Origin: Neobacillus cucumis
GTDB taxonomy: Bacteria; Bacillota; Bacilli; Bacillales_B; DSM-18226
Length of the DNA: 64,000 nt
NCBI RefSeq assembly: GCF_023715505.1
Contig: NZ_JAMBOH010000009.1
Coordinates: 149,861 to 213,860 of the forward strand
Direction of reading: 5' to 3'
The position numbers and the translations under genes are program-made. Below the pieces are notes generated by a model, which saw only the letters and a program-made list of their open reading frames with translations, was not told the origin of the DNA and ran no database searches. How positions within the stretch are numbered: position 1 is the first letter of the stretch; the number at the start of each line of letters is the position of its first letter. This document shows positions 41,984-51,565 of the stretch, piece by piece.

Positions 41984-42808
41984 TTGGTGGTATTTATAGG
42001 TAAGCACATGAAATTTAAGATTGATGACCAAATTCAAAAAAATATAATCGAGATACTTCGGACCGAAGGTTGTGTGTTTGCAGAAGAAGAGGCACGGCTT
42101 CTTATTTCTGAGGCACGGACATTGGAAGCCCTCTTCTCTATGGTCAATCTTCGAATGAAAGGTGCCCCTCTTGAATATGTCCTCGGTTGGGCGGAATTCT
42201 GCGGTATCAGAATATCAGTAGAACCAGGAGTCTTTGTACCCCGCCGCCGTACTGAGTTTCTCGTTCAAAAGGCAATTGCCCTTTCTGCTCCTGGAGCAGT
42301 AGTAGTTGATCTTTGCTGTGGTACTGGAGCGGTGGGTGTGGCGATAGCAAAAGCTCTTGGGCGTATGGAGTTGTATGCAGTAGACATCGACCCAAACGCC
42401 GTGCGCTGTGCTATCCGCAATGTTACATCCCTGGGTGGTCACGTATATGAAGGGGACCTCTATGAGTCACTACCTGCCAAACTGCGTGGAAAAGTCGATA
42501 TCCTAGTAGCAAACGCGCCTTATGTACCGACCGAGGCAATCGAGCTGCTCCCCCGAGAATCGCGTCTACATGAACCGAAGGTGGCGCTTGACGGAGGAAA
42601 TGACGGACTTGACATTCAGCGGAAAGTGGCCGAAGAAGCATCCCTCTGGTTAGCTGCTGGAGGGTACCTGCTGGTAGAAACGAGCGAAATGCAGGCACAT
42701 CAAACCTTTGAAATCTTTACTCAACACGGGCTAATCTCTCAGTTGACCCACTATGATGAACTTGAGGCTACATTAGTAATTGGAACTAAACCCACCCGAT
42801 TAAGTTGA
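41984..42808 (+). CDS. PrmC-related protein N5-glutamine methyltransferase-like enzyme
   Basis: 274 aa. An N-terminal helical domain is followed by a Rossmann methyltransferase: VDLCCGTGAVGVAIAK (SAM motif I), YAVDIDPNAV (motif II), and VANAPYVPTEAIELLPRE, where HemK/PrmC has NPPY. NAPYVP is typical of the PrmC-related group of unknown target. The gene is clearly richer in G+C than its neighbours (about half versus a third), which points to transfer. GTG 41984 has AAGGA upstream; ATG 42008 is the alternative. Confidence 0.8.
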   Translation: MVVFIGKHMKFKIDDQIQKNIIEILRTEGCVFAEEEARLLISEARTLEALFSMVNLRMKGAPLEYVLGWAEFCGIRISVEPGVFVPRRRTEFLVQKAIALSAPGAVVVDLCCGTGAVGVAIAKALGRMELYAVDIDPNAVRCAIRNVTSLGGHVYEGDLYESLPAKLRGKVDILVANAPYVPTEAIELLPRESRLHEPKVALDGGNDGLDIQRKVAEEASLWLAAGGYLLVETSEMQAHQTFEIFTQHGLISQLTHYDELEATLVIGTKPTRLS

Positions 42809-42894
42809 ACTGTGTATGTCTAATATTTAGTGAACACGCATCTTTCATATGAAGGAAGTGGGGCATTTTAGTTTGTGTATAAATATTCTTAAAG

Positions 42895-42965
42895 GAACGG
42901 GTGTAAGAGTTGAAGAACCAGCACCATTGGCGGCTTTTTCTTTTTGTTAAATGGGGCAGGTTAGT
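42895..42965 (+). repeat. Dispersed repeat element, copy 3
   Basis: AACGGGTGTAAGAGTTGAAG, CACCATTGGCGGCTTTTTC, TGTTAAATGGGGCAGGTTAG. Located after the methyltransferase gene. Confidence 0.65.
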
Positions 42966-43038
42966 CAAGGGATTATATTTAATTTATCGAATAATATAGA
43001 ATAAGAGATACCTATCATTTATTTAGGGGAAATGTTCA

Positions 43039-43410
43039 ATGAAATTTATTGTCTATCCGATTAGTGCCTTGATTATTGGAATATCAATAATCATTGGCGC
43101 CTCAATCTTAAAGGGGACATTTTTTACAAACCAAAATAATTCTACCATCAAAAATTCTTCAACGTCGATTTCTACAGTTAATAGTACAAATATTATGACA
43201 AAAAAACAACTTGCTGAATATCTCCAAGTTAACGAAGGAACAATTGATAGCATTATGAGAGAAGATATTAAACGAAAAGTTGCAATTGGTGACTCTTATG
43301 AAACGTATATGTTTCTTCCTTATATGAAGATTGGTAACCAAGAACGTTTTTTAAAGTCAGAAATCGATAAATGGCTAAGATATCAAAATGATAATCCCCT
43401 TAATAAATAG
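43039..43410 (+). CDS. Membrane-anchored helix-turn-helix protein, 123 aa
   Basis: A single N-terminal membrane helix (YPISALIIGISIIIGASIL) is followed by a Ser/Thr/Asn linker and an excisionase-type helix-turn-helix (MTKKQLAEYLQVNEGTIDSIM) ending with FLKSEIDKWLRYQND, as in MerR/Xis-like DNA-binding proteins. Tethering an HTH to the membrane suggests a signal-responsive regulator, or loss of DNA binding. TTAGGGG before ATG. Function unknown. Confidence 0.7.
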   Translation: MKFIVYPISALIIGISIIIGASILKGTFFTNQNNSTIKNSSTSISTVNSTNIMTKKQLAEYLQVNEGTIDSIMREDIKRKVAIGDSYETYMFLPYMKIGNQERFLKSEIDKWLRYQNDNPLNK

Positions 43411-43481
43411 GTTAACAAGTAAATTAAGCAATTTGATTATATTATTAGTTACTTAGAATATTTTTCTGATGCACTAAAGGT

Positions 43482-44022
<541 letters not shown>

Positions 44023-44088
44023 TGTTAGACTAAATTACGGACACGATAAATTGGGCATAATAGTAAAATTAACCAATTTATAAAGGAC

Positions 44089-44385
44089 GTGTCGATAATG
44101 GGATCTCATTTTGATAAGGAGTTTAAAACTCAAGCTGCTCGATTGGTTGTGGAGGAAGGCAGAACGGCTACTCAGTTAGCAGACGAGTTAAATATTTCGT
44201 CTAAAACCTTGGGGAGATGGGTTAGGGTTTATAGGGATCAGAAGGAAAATGGTTTTATTGGTAGTGGAAATATACATCCAGATATGAAGACACAAAAAGA
44301 GTTAGAAAAGAAAATTGAGGATCTTGAAGAGGAGAATGCAATTCTAAAAAAGGCGATGCACATCTTCACCAAAAGCCCGAAGTGA
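44089..44385 (+). CDS. IS3 transposase OrfA
   Basis: 98 aa. Helix-turn-helix DNA-binding part (FDKEFKTQAARLVVEEG, TATQLADELNISSKTLGRWV) and a C-terminal leucine zipper (KELEKKIEDLEEENAILKKAM). The in-frame slippery heptamer A AAA AAG (44346-44352) would allow -1 frameshifting to make the OrfAB transposase. Its stop overlaps the start of orfB. Confidence 0.9.
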   Translation: MSIMGSHFDKEFKTQAARLVVEEGRTATQLADELNISSKTLGRWVRVYRDQKENGFIGSGNIHPDMKTQKELEKKIEDLEEENAILKKAMHIFTKSPK

Positions 44386-45260
44386 TTTATAGATTTATTT
44401 CGGAACACGATAAAACGTTTCGTGTGGTGAAGATGTGCAAAGTATTAGGTGTATCCAAAAGTGGTTATTATGGCTGGCGAAATCGCCCTTTGAGTAAACA
44501 GGCAAAGCGTCGACAAGAGCTCACGAAAGAAGTAAAACGTGTTCATGCAGAGTCAAATCAGATTTATGGAAGCCCTAAAATTCATAAGCAGTTGGAAAAT
44601 GAAGGAATAAAGACTTCTGAAAGAACTGTTCAACGAATTATGTCAGATGAATTAATACGTTCAAAGACTGTAAAAAAGTATAAAGCAACTACAAATTCAG
44701 ACCATGATGACCCAATATATCCAAATATAATAAATCAAGATTTTACCACTACAGCGCCAGGTGAAGTTTGGGTGGCTGACATTACTTATGTTTGGACAAA
44801 GGAAGGTTGGCTATATCTGGCGTCAGTAATGGACTTGTATTCACGAAAGATTATTGGGTTTAATATGGGGAGTCGTTTGACAAAAGAATTGGCTATTATA
44901 GCGTTAGAAAGAGCTATGATTAATCAGCCGCCTAGAGAGGGACTTATTCATCATTCTGATCGAGGAAGTCAATATGCATCAATTGATTATACCAATAAGC
45001 TTAAGGGAGCAGAAATAACAATTAGTATGAGTCGTAAGGGTAACTGTTATGATAATGAATGCTTGTATAGAATCGTTTCATAGTTCAATAAAGAAGGAAT
45101 TGATTTATCAAAAAAAATATAAAACCCGTGATGAAGCCACAATGAGCATTTTTGATTATTTGGGGGATTTTATAATTCAAAACGGATTCATTCTACTTTA
45201 GGATATGTTTCACCAAATACATTTGAAAAGCAGTATTTATCTAAGATACAAAAGGCTTAA
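44382..45260 (+). pseudogene. IS3 transposase OrfB, two frameshifts
   Basis: DDE-type integrase core. EVWVADITYVWTKEGWLYLASVMDLYSRKIIG has the first Asp and LIHHSDRGSQYAS the second. The frame stops at 45083 because of a four-base insertion near 45055. The next piece, NACIESFHSSIKKELIYQKKYKTRDEA, contains the catalytic Glu. A second shift near 45160 precedes FYNSKRIHSTLGYVSPNTFEKQYL. Inactive. Confidence 0.88.
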
Positions 45261-45275
45261 TTTTGACCATTTTCC

Positions 45276-45319
45276 TGTTAGACTAGTGAGCCTTTGGAAA
45301 AGGCTCACTAGTCTAACAG
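45276..45319. terminator. Perfect 19-bp hairpin after orfB
   Basis: TGTTAGACTAGTGAGCCTTT and its complement around GGAA, inside the 3' end of the IS. TGTTAGACTA also occurs at the left end of the element. Confidence 0.6.
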
Positions 45320-45397
45320 GTCAGCAAGCGAAGCGCGATAGGGGTTTTAAATAAAAAAGTCTCAATTTATTTTGTCCGTTTTCTTGACGTAGTACCA

Positions 45398-45883
45398 AAA
45401 TAGACGGAGAAGAACTTGATTTTGAACCGGAAATTGAGGTCATAAACGATTTTTCAAACTTATGGATTACCAAATTGTTCAATTAAAAGGGCATTTTAGT
45501 ATAAATAGATATCCTTCAATTGGACTATTGAGAATTGCCTTTCAATCTTATTGACCATTTTATCATCCTCACAGAAAACCAACTTTTAACACCATTGTAT
45601 GGTAATAATTACCTGACATTTCTCTAACTGGTCTTCATATCTTTTAATGAAAGTGGATCAAATAATAAGGAGGATGTACCCAGGAACGTTTTTAATTCAC
45701 TCTTCCGAATAACTAATAAAGCTAAAACAGCATCACAGATTCAATTAATTAAACGGATAAGAATTGGAGGAACAAATTATCAAAGGATAGGAAAAGCAAT
45801 TTAAGAGATGATTGAGTATTTTATTATAAAAAAAATCACTAGGATTTTTATTTAATGATCCTTTTATCCATAAGGAGGATTTA
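45398..45883. other. Gene-free stretch with short coding scraps
   Basis: A short open piece at 45401-45484 (DGEELDFEPEIEVINDFSNLW) may be the end of a gene cut off by the IS. The rest shows no supported gene. Confidence 0.3.
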
Positions 45884-46186
45884 ATGAAAAGAGAATATTT
45901 TTGTTGTGGTTGTGGACTTTTTCATTGGCTTGATGTGGACACAGTAGATCCTGATACGGAGAAAATAGAACCTGTTTCGATACAAGGTTGCCCAAATCCA
46001 AACTGTAAACGTCAAACTCCTTTTCAAACAGATTTTCAAGTATTTGCGATAGATACTATTGATTGGATTAACTACAGTGAGAGTCATCAAGATTTCATAG
46101 AAAAAATTAAATGGAGTTCTCCAAAATATGCCCCCGAATTTGCTATTAAAATATACGAAAAACAAGGTATTAGAATTGAAACCTAA
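45884..46186 (+). CDS. Zinc-ribbon-like hypothetical protein, 100 aa
   Basis: Cys pairs CCGCGLFHWLD and GCPNPNCKRQTPF could form a four-Cys zinc ribbon (residues about 7-10 and 37-42). The C-terminal half is helical (SHQDFIEKIKWSSPKYAPEFAIKIYEKQG). AAGGAGG is 7 nt before ATG. Not recognised as a named family. Confidence 0.65.
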   Translation: MKREYFCCGCGLFHWLDVDTVDPDTEKIEPVSIQGCPNPNCKRQTPFQTDFQVFAIDTIDWINYSESHQDFIEKIKWSSPKYAPEFAIKIYEKQGIRIET

Positions 46187-46224
46187 TACAAAGTTTCAAT
46201 ATTATTGGAATTAGAGATAATGGG

Positions 46225-46315
46225 ATTCTTCCACGAACGGGTGCAATAGTTGGAGATGAAGATCGCTGTTATGCGGTCTTTTTTTTGTTGAGCTAACGCG
46301 GCAGTCTTGTTCAAG
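46225..46315 (+). repeat. Dispersed repeat element, copy 5
   Basis: TTCCACGAACGGGTGCAATAGTTG, GATCGCTGTTATGCGGTCTTTTTTTT hairpin, TTGAGCTAACGCGGCAGTC, placed as terminator after 45884-46186. Confidence 0.7.
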
Positions 46316-46412
46316 AAGGTATTAGTACTAATGAAAAGAATATATTGTAATAAATACTGATTTCTGGTCGTTTGTCTTATTAAAGGATTAGATACGAAAA
46401 GGAGCTAAAAAG

Positions 46413-46691
46413 GTGTATATAGTAATTGGATTTCTGGTTTTAGTAGTAGTGTTAATTGTAGTTATTCAACTAACTTCAAATAGGAAATGGAAACTAATAT
46501 GTACTGTATTTGGATATGAAAATTATTTTACGGTAATTGCGAAATTAAAAAGTGAAGGAATAAAATACAAAACTAAAACCCCTTTAAATTCAGTTGTCAA
46601 ATATCATTTTAAAGATTCTACGCAATATGATGTGTGGGTAGAAAAAGAAAATGAACAAATTGCCCATAAAGCATTGCACAAAAATAATTGA
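46413..46691 (+). CDS. Small membrane protein, 92 aa
   Basis: GTG start after AAAAGGAGC. One N-terminal helix (YIVIGFLVLVVVLIVVIQL) and a cytoplasmic or external domain (YENYFTVIAKLKSEGIKYKTKTP ... STQYDVWVEKENEQIAHKAL). The fold KLKSEGIKYKTK...YDVWV.KENEQ.AH.AL looks like the DUF2007-type signal-transducing small domain, but I am not certain. Followed by a repeat-type terminator. Confidence 0.6.
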   Translation: MYIVIGFLVLVVVLIVVIQLTSNRKWKLICTVFGYENYFTVIAKLKSEGIKYKTKTPLNSVVKYHFKDSTQYDVWVEKENEQIAHKALHKNN

Positions 46692-46704
46692 TTTATTGTT
46701 TGAA

Positions 46705-46775
46705 CAAATAGGATGTAAGAGTTGAAAATGCTGTCATTTTGGCGGCTTTTTTAATTGCACTATATGGGATAGTTA
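46705..46775 (+). repeat. Dispersed repeat element, copy 6
   Basis: GGATGTAAGAGTTGAAAATGCTGTCATTTTGG-type box and hairpin, CGGCTTTTTT, then a diverged 3' box (TTGCACTATATGGGATAG). Confidence 0.6.
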
Positions 46776-47242
46776 AATAAGAAATTGATAGATTAATTGT
46801 AACATGTTAATCTAAATTAAATTTGAAAAAATCCTTGGATTGGGGATATTTAAAAGAGGAAGAATTAGCCACAAGAATTACTCTGAAAAGGGGATAAAAA
46901 AATATGTAAAGAATTCATTACTAAAAAACTGGAAATAATAATTAGGAATTATTATTCAACCCTCATATGCGAACTTCGAAGGCAAAGGATGAATGATTAC
47001 ATTGGATAATTCCAGAATTGATAGATTTGATAAAATTGTTAAAATGGGAAAACATAAAACTGAAGAATTAACAGACTTTTGGATGGATGTAAAAAAGCAG
47101 TGGGTTTCACAATTGAATCCCCACCACTTTTAGCATTTTTACCGATTTTGATAAGGTAAATTTAACAAAGATGCGTATTAGACTATTCCTCTTTTGCATA
47201 AACGGATGTAATTAATAAGAAACCATTTATAAAAAATCTTTA
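46776..47242. other. Gene-free stretch
   Basis: A 46-codon open stretch at 46993-47133 (MITLDNSRIDRFDKIVKMGK...) has no ribosome binding site and no recognised family. It is probably the end of a decayed gene. Nothing else supported. Confidence 0.3.
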
Positions 47243-47478
47243 TTATTTTTTCTTGGAACAAGGAGGTTTAGGAGGTTTAGGAGGTTTACGAGGTTTAGGA
47301 GGTTTAGGTTGACAAGGTTCACAGCTTACACCACATTCACAGCATTCACAGCATTCACAGCTTTCACGGCATTCACGGTCTTCACAAGGATCACAAGATT
47401 TAAAGGTTTACAAAATTCGTAAGATTTAAAGGACTGACAAGGTTCATAATGTCCATAAGATTGATTAAAGTAACCCAT
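47243..47478 (-). pseudogene. Cys-rich, Lys-Pro-repeat small protein gene with one frameshift
   Basis: From ATG 47478 the frame reads MGYFNQSYGHYEPCQSFKSY. One lost T near 47405 then shifts it; the following frame gives FKSCDPCEDRECRESCECCECCEC, then PKPPKPRKPPKPPKPPCSKKK to the stop. The length is 236 bp, one base short of a whole number of codons. Cys-rich C-(E/R)-C runs plus KPP repeats suggest a cross-linked spore coat or exosporium-type protein. Function inferred from composition only. Confidence 0.6.
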
Positions 47479-47836
47479 TCTAAACTACTCACTCCTTTCT
47501 AAAAGATAAAATAGTTTATGAAACTTTGATTAAATCTGAAACGGACAAGTATGTAACTTATATTAAAATAAATATTAAATACATACTTTGCTCTAATTCT
47601 GTTGTTAATAAAGCAAAAGAACACAATGCCATAATGAACAATAACATATCTTACACTTCTATTTTTCTGATATTAAATTATAAGTAAAGAAACACAAAAA
47701 TGATTTATGTTAAACTTCTTGCAAATTCTTTTGAAATATGTTATTCTTTAGAAGAATTATTTTTGTTCGGTGTAAAGGATAGTATAAGATTAACTTTTCG
47801 TCTTGATGATCACTGAGTGCAAGGATAGTAACACAT
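47479..47836. other. Intergenic region upstream of csp
   Basis: AT-rich, no gene seen. It contains the presumed long 5' leader of the cold-shock gene. Confidence 0.3.
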
Positions 47837-47853
47837 TGTGTGCAAAGCACACA
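47837..47853 (+). promoter_or_regulatory. Hairpin next to the csp ribosome binding site
   Basis: TGTGTGC-AAA-GCACACA, a perfect 7-bp stem ending 2 nt before AGGAGG of the cold-shock gene. May modulate translation. Confidence 0.45.
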
Positions 47854-47868
47854 GCAGGAGGAAACAAA

Positions 47869-48069
47869 ATGGAACAAGGTAAAGTAAAATGGTTTAACGC
47901 AGAAAAAGGTTTCGGATTTATCGAGCGTGAAGGTGGAGAAGACGTTTTCGTTCATTTCTCAGCTATCCAAGGCGAAGGTTTTAAATCTTTAGACGAAGGT
48001 CAAACAGTTACTTTTGACGTTGAGCAAGGTCAACGTGGAGCTCAAGCAGCTAACGTGCGTAAAGCTTAA
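47869..48069 (+). CDS. Cold-shock protein (CspA/CspB family)
   Basis: 66 aa OB-fold RNA chaperone. RNP-1 is KGFGFIE and RNP-2 is VFVHF; start [17 protein letters not shown]. It melts mRNA structure at low temperature and in growth. GCAGGAGG precedes the ATG. The codon use is strongly biased (few rare codons), as in highly expressed genes. Monocistronic with a terminator. Confidence 0.95.
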   Translation: MEQGKVKWFNAEKGFGFIEREGGEDVFVHFSAIQGEGFKSLDEGQTVTFDVEQGQRGAQAANVRKA

Positions 48070-48086
48070 TAATAGGAACAAACTAA

Positions 48087-48117
48087 AGCAGGCTCTTTTA
48101 TAGAGTCTGTTTTTTTA
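48087..48117 (+). terminator. Rho-independent terminator of csp
   Basis: GCAGGCTC/GAGTCTGT stem and T7. Confidence 0.8.
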
Positions 48118-48436
48118 TTTCTTCTTTTTTAAAGGCTCTTTTCGTAAACTATGTTGCTTTAACACCTAAATTGGGGTATTTACTAAGTTTCTAGGTAATT
48201 TTCGCACATGTTCTTCAGAAAAGATGTCACGAAGCCTGGACTTATACGAAAAACAATAATTTATGCTAAAATAGCCTTTTTAAAAACAAGGAGCCCCACT
48301 CACGAATGAGTAGGGCACATGTAAACAAGTAAATCAAATGGTAAACAAATTGTATCACATAATCACCCATTCTCCTAATTACCTATGAATTATATTCAGG
48401 GCAAAAAGGAAACTAAGATTTGCGATTCCTAAGATT
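48118..48436. other. Intergenic region with hairpin
   Basis: No gene seen. GCCCCACTCA-CGAA-TGAGTAGGGC (48294-48317) is a hairpin downstream of the minus-strand gene and may end its transcript. Confidence 0.35.
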
Positions 48437-49678
48437 TTATTTATTTGCTTCGTTTAGGACACTAAGTGAATTATTAAGCGCAGATTTGCACCTGCTGGCA
48501 TCGGGGTTCGATGATCGAACTGCTGATAAAACAATGTCAATTGTTCCATCGATTTTTGTCCAAGTTGTGTCATCGATTTTCCTGAGTTTCGCTTCAGATG
48601 TATCCCATTGATGTTCCAAATCATCTGCGCCTTTTTTCGCAGAAGTGAAGTTATGGGAATTTTCATTGACTTGCAAGTTATTTTCAATTTTAATAAAATC
48701 TGTTAATTGTCCACTTAATGTCGCTTGTGAAGAATTGGTTTGCGATGCGATTGTTTGACTCCGCCAAATATAACCGGCTACACCGGCAACTAAGAAAATA
48801 CAAAGTACCAGAATAGTTTGTGTCAAAATATACTGCTTATTTCCATTTGCTTGGTTTGTCTTTGTTCTTTCACTTTTGGACTTTCGATCAATTTTTGAAA
48901 CAGCAAGGAAAACAATAATCGCTAAAATAGCGACAAGGAAAATGACGCTCGTAATAGTTGTCCCCAAACCCAATCCGCCATTCACTTTTGATTGAGATAA
49001 GTAATCCCCTAATGATGCTCCGAGTGGACGAGTCAAAATATAAGCAATCCAAAACGCTAATACTCCATCCAATTTCACTTTCCATGCCAAGAATATACAA
49101 GCAATAATAATAATCACGGTTATTCCTGTTTTAAGATAGCCAAAACCAAGTTGTTCGGAGTATAAATCACCGACTGCGGTTCCAAGTGCAAAGGTGAATA
49201 GAATAGTGAGCCAATAGAAAACTTCTCTTTTGATAGTAAAAATCGAGTGTATCGAAAGTGTTTTTTCACTCAGATACCAAAATAGAAAAGTTAATCCTAA
49301 CAGAACAGAGAAAACTGCTGTGCTAAGTTCCAATGGAACTCCTATGCCATCTGTCAAGTTATCGGTTACCAATGTACCAAATACGCTAATGAGAACAACG
49401 GTCACCCAATAAATGCCTGGAACATATTTAGAAGCTTTGAATTGGAAAAACAATACAATCAAAAATGCAACTCCCATAATGACGGTCGTTTTAGTTAACC
49501 CAAATCCAAGATTGAAATTCAGGAAATCTGCAAACGTTTCCCCAACAGTTGTACATAAAACCTTGATGATCCAGAAGAATATAGTAACTTCTGGTACCTT
49601 GCTAAACAATTGCAGTTTTGAAGGTTGTACCATTCCAGTTTGTTCAGAAACTGTTACGTTTTTTTTCAAAGAATTCAT
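48437..49678 (-). CDS. COG4705/DUF347-type membrane protein with C-terminal extracytoplasmic domain
   Basis: 413 aa. Residues about 25-260 hold four repeats of the DUF347 kind: KVPEVTIFFWIIKVLCTTVGETFADFL, then TLVTDNLTDGIGVPLE, TAVGDLYSEQLGFG and PLGASLGDYLSQ with the recurring G(E/D)xxxD motif. A tenth helix (ILVLCIFLVAGVAGYIW) leads to a helical tail of about 110 residues (NSSQATLSGQLTDFIKIENNL...). The extra tail is unusual; most COG4705 proteins end after the membrane part. AGGAG touches the ATG, so TTG 49669 could be the true start. Function unknown. Confidence 0.78.
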   Translation of the reverse strand: MNSLKKNVTVSEQTGMVQPSKLQLFSKVPEVTIFFWIIKVLCTTVGETFADFLNFNLGFGLTKTTVIMGVAFLIVLFFQFKASKYVPGIYWVTVVLISVFGTLVTDNLTDGIGVPLELSTAVFSVLLGLTFLFWYLSEKTLSIHSIFTIKREVFYWLTILFTFALGTAVGDLYSEQLGFGYLKTGITVIIIIACIFLAWKVKLDGVLAFWIAYILTRPLGASLGDYLSQSKVNGGLGLGTTITSVIFLVAILAIIVFLAVSKIDRKSKSERTKTNQANGNKQYILTQTILVLCIFLVAGVAGYIWRSQTIASQTNSSQATLSGQLTDFIKIENNLQVNENSHNFTSAKKGADDLEHQWDTSEAKLRKIDDTTWTKIDGTIDIVLSAVRSSNPDASRCKSALNNSLSVLNEANK

Positions 49679-50120
49679 CTCCTATTTTTAGTACTATTGT
49701 TCCTATGCAATTCCATCCCTTATTCCTTTGAGATGACGCTCGGTTCTACTATAGTAGAAAACGGAGAGTTGTTTATTAAAACCCAATTAAAATTAACTTA
49801 AGTGTTTATTAAATATAGGCAGTATTTCTTATTGTACATTTGAATCATGATTGTTGGAAATTCCGTTTTACAAAATAGAGGAATATTTGAAGCTGAAGGT
49901 AGTCTTGCGGCAATCAGATTCAAGAGCGTTCTTTGAAACGGTGATGCTATGTTCGGCAAACCAAGTGGGTTTTGGGCATTTGAATAGCATAATTAAATAG
50001 CGAAAAGAAGAGTAAAAGAAGGGGGGAGCCCGGAGGCAGCCTAGAAAGAAAAGATTACTTCTACCTGTTTTGAACGATGTCATTTGTGGAAAACATACCA
50101 AAAGGAGAGGAGATGATTTC
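49679..50120. other. Intergenic region with palindromic operator-like site
   Basis: TTCTACTATAGTAGAA (49744-49759) is a perfect 16-bp palindrome upstream of the COG4705 gene and contains TATAGT as possible -10. The rest (49800-50060) has only weak coding scraps on the plus strand. Confidence 0.4.
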
Positions 50121-50480
50121 ATGGAAGATTCAAAACACAGTTATTATATTAACATTCAATCTCACGAGATTTTTAGTGAACCATATGGAGCAGAATGGGA
50201 TTTTAAAATTGAAGCAACGGCAAGTCAAGCTGCTGTTTTGGAACGGTTGTTTGATAAAACCGATGAAACGGATTGGGAAAGTTATGTCCGAGCCCACATT
50301 CCCTATCTTGAATATCATCATCAACCCCAAAACAAAGAATATGATCTACGAATGATATTGATCTATAGTTTACTATATTATTTGGGTGATGAAAAATCCC
50401 GTCACCATATTCGCGATATGGGGATATTAAATGAAGATTTAGTAAACGAACAAGCCATACTCGGGTACCGAGAATTTTGA
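50121..50480 (+). CDS. Hypothetical protein, 119 aa
   Basis: ATG 50121 is used because AAGGAGAGGAG lies upstream at proper distance. Soluble and acidic: SYYINIQSHEIFSEPYGAEWDFKIEATASQAAVLERLFDKTDETDWESYVRAHIPYLEYHHQPQNKEYD. A Bacillaceae-type small protein of unknown role. A terminator at 50597-50632 may end it. Confidence 0.7.
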   Translation: MEDSKHSYYINIQSHEIFSEPYGAEWDFKIEATASQAAVLERLFDKTDETDWESYVRAHIPYLEYHHQPQNKEYDLRMILIYSLLYYLGDEKSRHHIRDMGILNEDLVNEQAILGYREF

Positions 50481-50596
50481 CCAAAAAAATAGAGGTTTAT
50501 TACGTATTTGTAATAGGTAAGCGTCCATTACCGAAAGATGAGGAAACATTGAATAAATGTTGGGCAGGAATCATATAGGCAGTAGAGATAAAATCA

Positions 50597-50632
50597 GCAA
50601 AAAGAGCGTCCATTCAATGCTCTTTTTGTATT
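50597..50632 (+). terminator. Rho-independent terminator
   Basis: CAAAAAGAGCG/GCTCTTTTTG hairpin downstream of 50121-50480. Confidence 0.65.
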
Positions 50633-50639
50633 TTCATTA

Positions 50640-50680
50640 ACAAAACAAGATGATCTCAAAAGAGGTCATCTTGTTTTGTT
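50640..50680 (-). terminator. Rho-independent terminator of the Mn catalase gene
   Basis: CAAAACAAGATGA/TCATCTTGTTTTG, 13-bp arms, just after the catalase stop on the minus strand. Confidence 0.85.
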
Positions 50681-50685
50681 TGTTT

Positions 50686-51528
50686 TTATTTATTAAGTGA
50701 TTTAGTGAGATCTAAGTCATGATGTAATTTTTTAGACGGAATACTTGGATTAGGTACTTGTCCTTTTGCGATTGGCTCTTCAATATATACAAAATCTCCA
50801 GAACCATCTGGTGCACTTCCTGTAGCCCAAAGACCTTCAGAAGATTCAAGGCCTTCCGATAGATTCCAAAATTCATAGGCCTGAGGTTGGGCTTCCTTTT
50901 CAGCTTCAGCGGGGAAAGAAGCAGGGACTACAACACCGTTTTTCTCTTCAAGCTCTGCAATTGCGGCCATCCATTGATATTGATGGTATCGGTCACGAGC
51001 AAGCATTTTTCGAAATGTCGCACGTACACCTTCATCTGTCGTCATATGGTATAGACGAGCTACTTGAAGTCTACCCTGGCTCTCTGCATGTAAATTAGAA
51101 CGCATATCTGCTAATAAATTTCCGCTCGCTACAATGTACGCGCCGTTCCAAGGTACTCCATTTGCATTAGTAGGCAACCCGCCAAGACCGCTAACGAGTA
51201 AATGCTGAGGATTGACCCCGCCCATTATCGCAGCCATTGCAGGGTCTTTTGCCGCTTCAGCCTGATCTTCCGGAGAAGCACCATCAAGCAATTGACTGAT
51301 TAGTGAGCATAGCATCTCCACATGTCCTATTTCCTCTGTACCTATATCCATTAACATGTCTTTATACTTTTCTTCACCACGACAATTAAAACCTTGAAAT
51401 AAGTACTGCATCATAACAGTCATTTCTCCAAATTGACCACCAAGTACTTCTTGAACTTGCCGGGCGAGCATAGGATCTGGTCGGTCTACTTTTACCTCGA
51501 ACTGTAATTGCTTTTGGTGACGAAACAT
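50686..51528 (-). CDS. Manganese (non-heme) catalase
   Basis: 280 aa ferritin-like di-manganese enzyme that dismutates hydrogen peroxide. Seen: LGGQFGEMTVMMQYLFQGFNC with the first Glu ligand, MDIGTEEIGHVEMLCSLI (Glu-x2-His), and NLHAESQGRLQVARLYHMTTDEGVRATFRKMLARDRYHQ (second Glu and His ligands). The length fits the YdbD-type catalases of Bacillus. AGGAGG before ATG. A sigma-B-like promoter lies 40 nt upstream (51566-51591). Confidence 0.92.
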   Translation of the reverse strand: MFRHQKQLQFEVKVDRPDPMLARQVQEVLGGQFGEMTVMMQYLFQGFNCRGEEKYKDMLMDIGTEEIGHVEMLCSLISQLLDGASPEDQAEAAKDPAMAAIMGGVNPQHLLVSGLGGLPTNANGVPWNGAYIVASGNLLADMRSNLHAESQGRLQVARLYHMTTDEGVRATFRKMLARDRYHQYQWMAAIAELEEKNGVVVPASFPAEAEKEAQPQAYEFWNLSEGLESSEGLWATGSAPDGSGDFVYIEEPIAKGQVPNPSIPSKKLHHDLDLTKSLNK

Positions 51529-51565
51529 AAAATTCCTCCTTTGTTAACTGAATTTCTATACTTAA

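Larger units (their letters stand above)
44023..45397 (+). mobile_element. IS3-family (IS150-like) insertion sequence, degenerate
   Basis: About 1.37 kb with orfA and orfB. End similarity: left ACGGACACGATAAATTGGG and right-end complement ACGGACAAAATAAATTGAG, both starting with TG. No target duplication is visible. The orfB frame is broken at two places, so the element cannot move alone. The right boundary is inferred from the end match. Confidence 0.7.
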
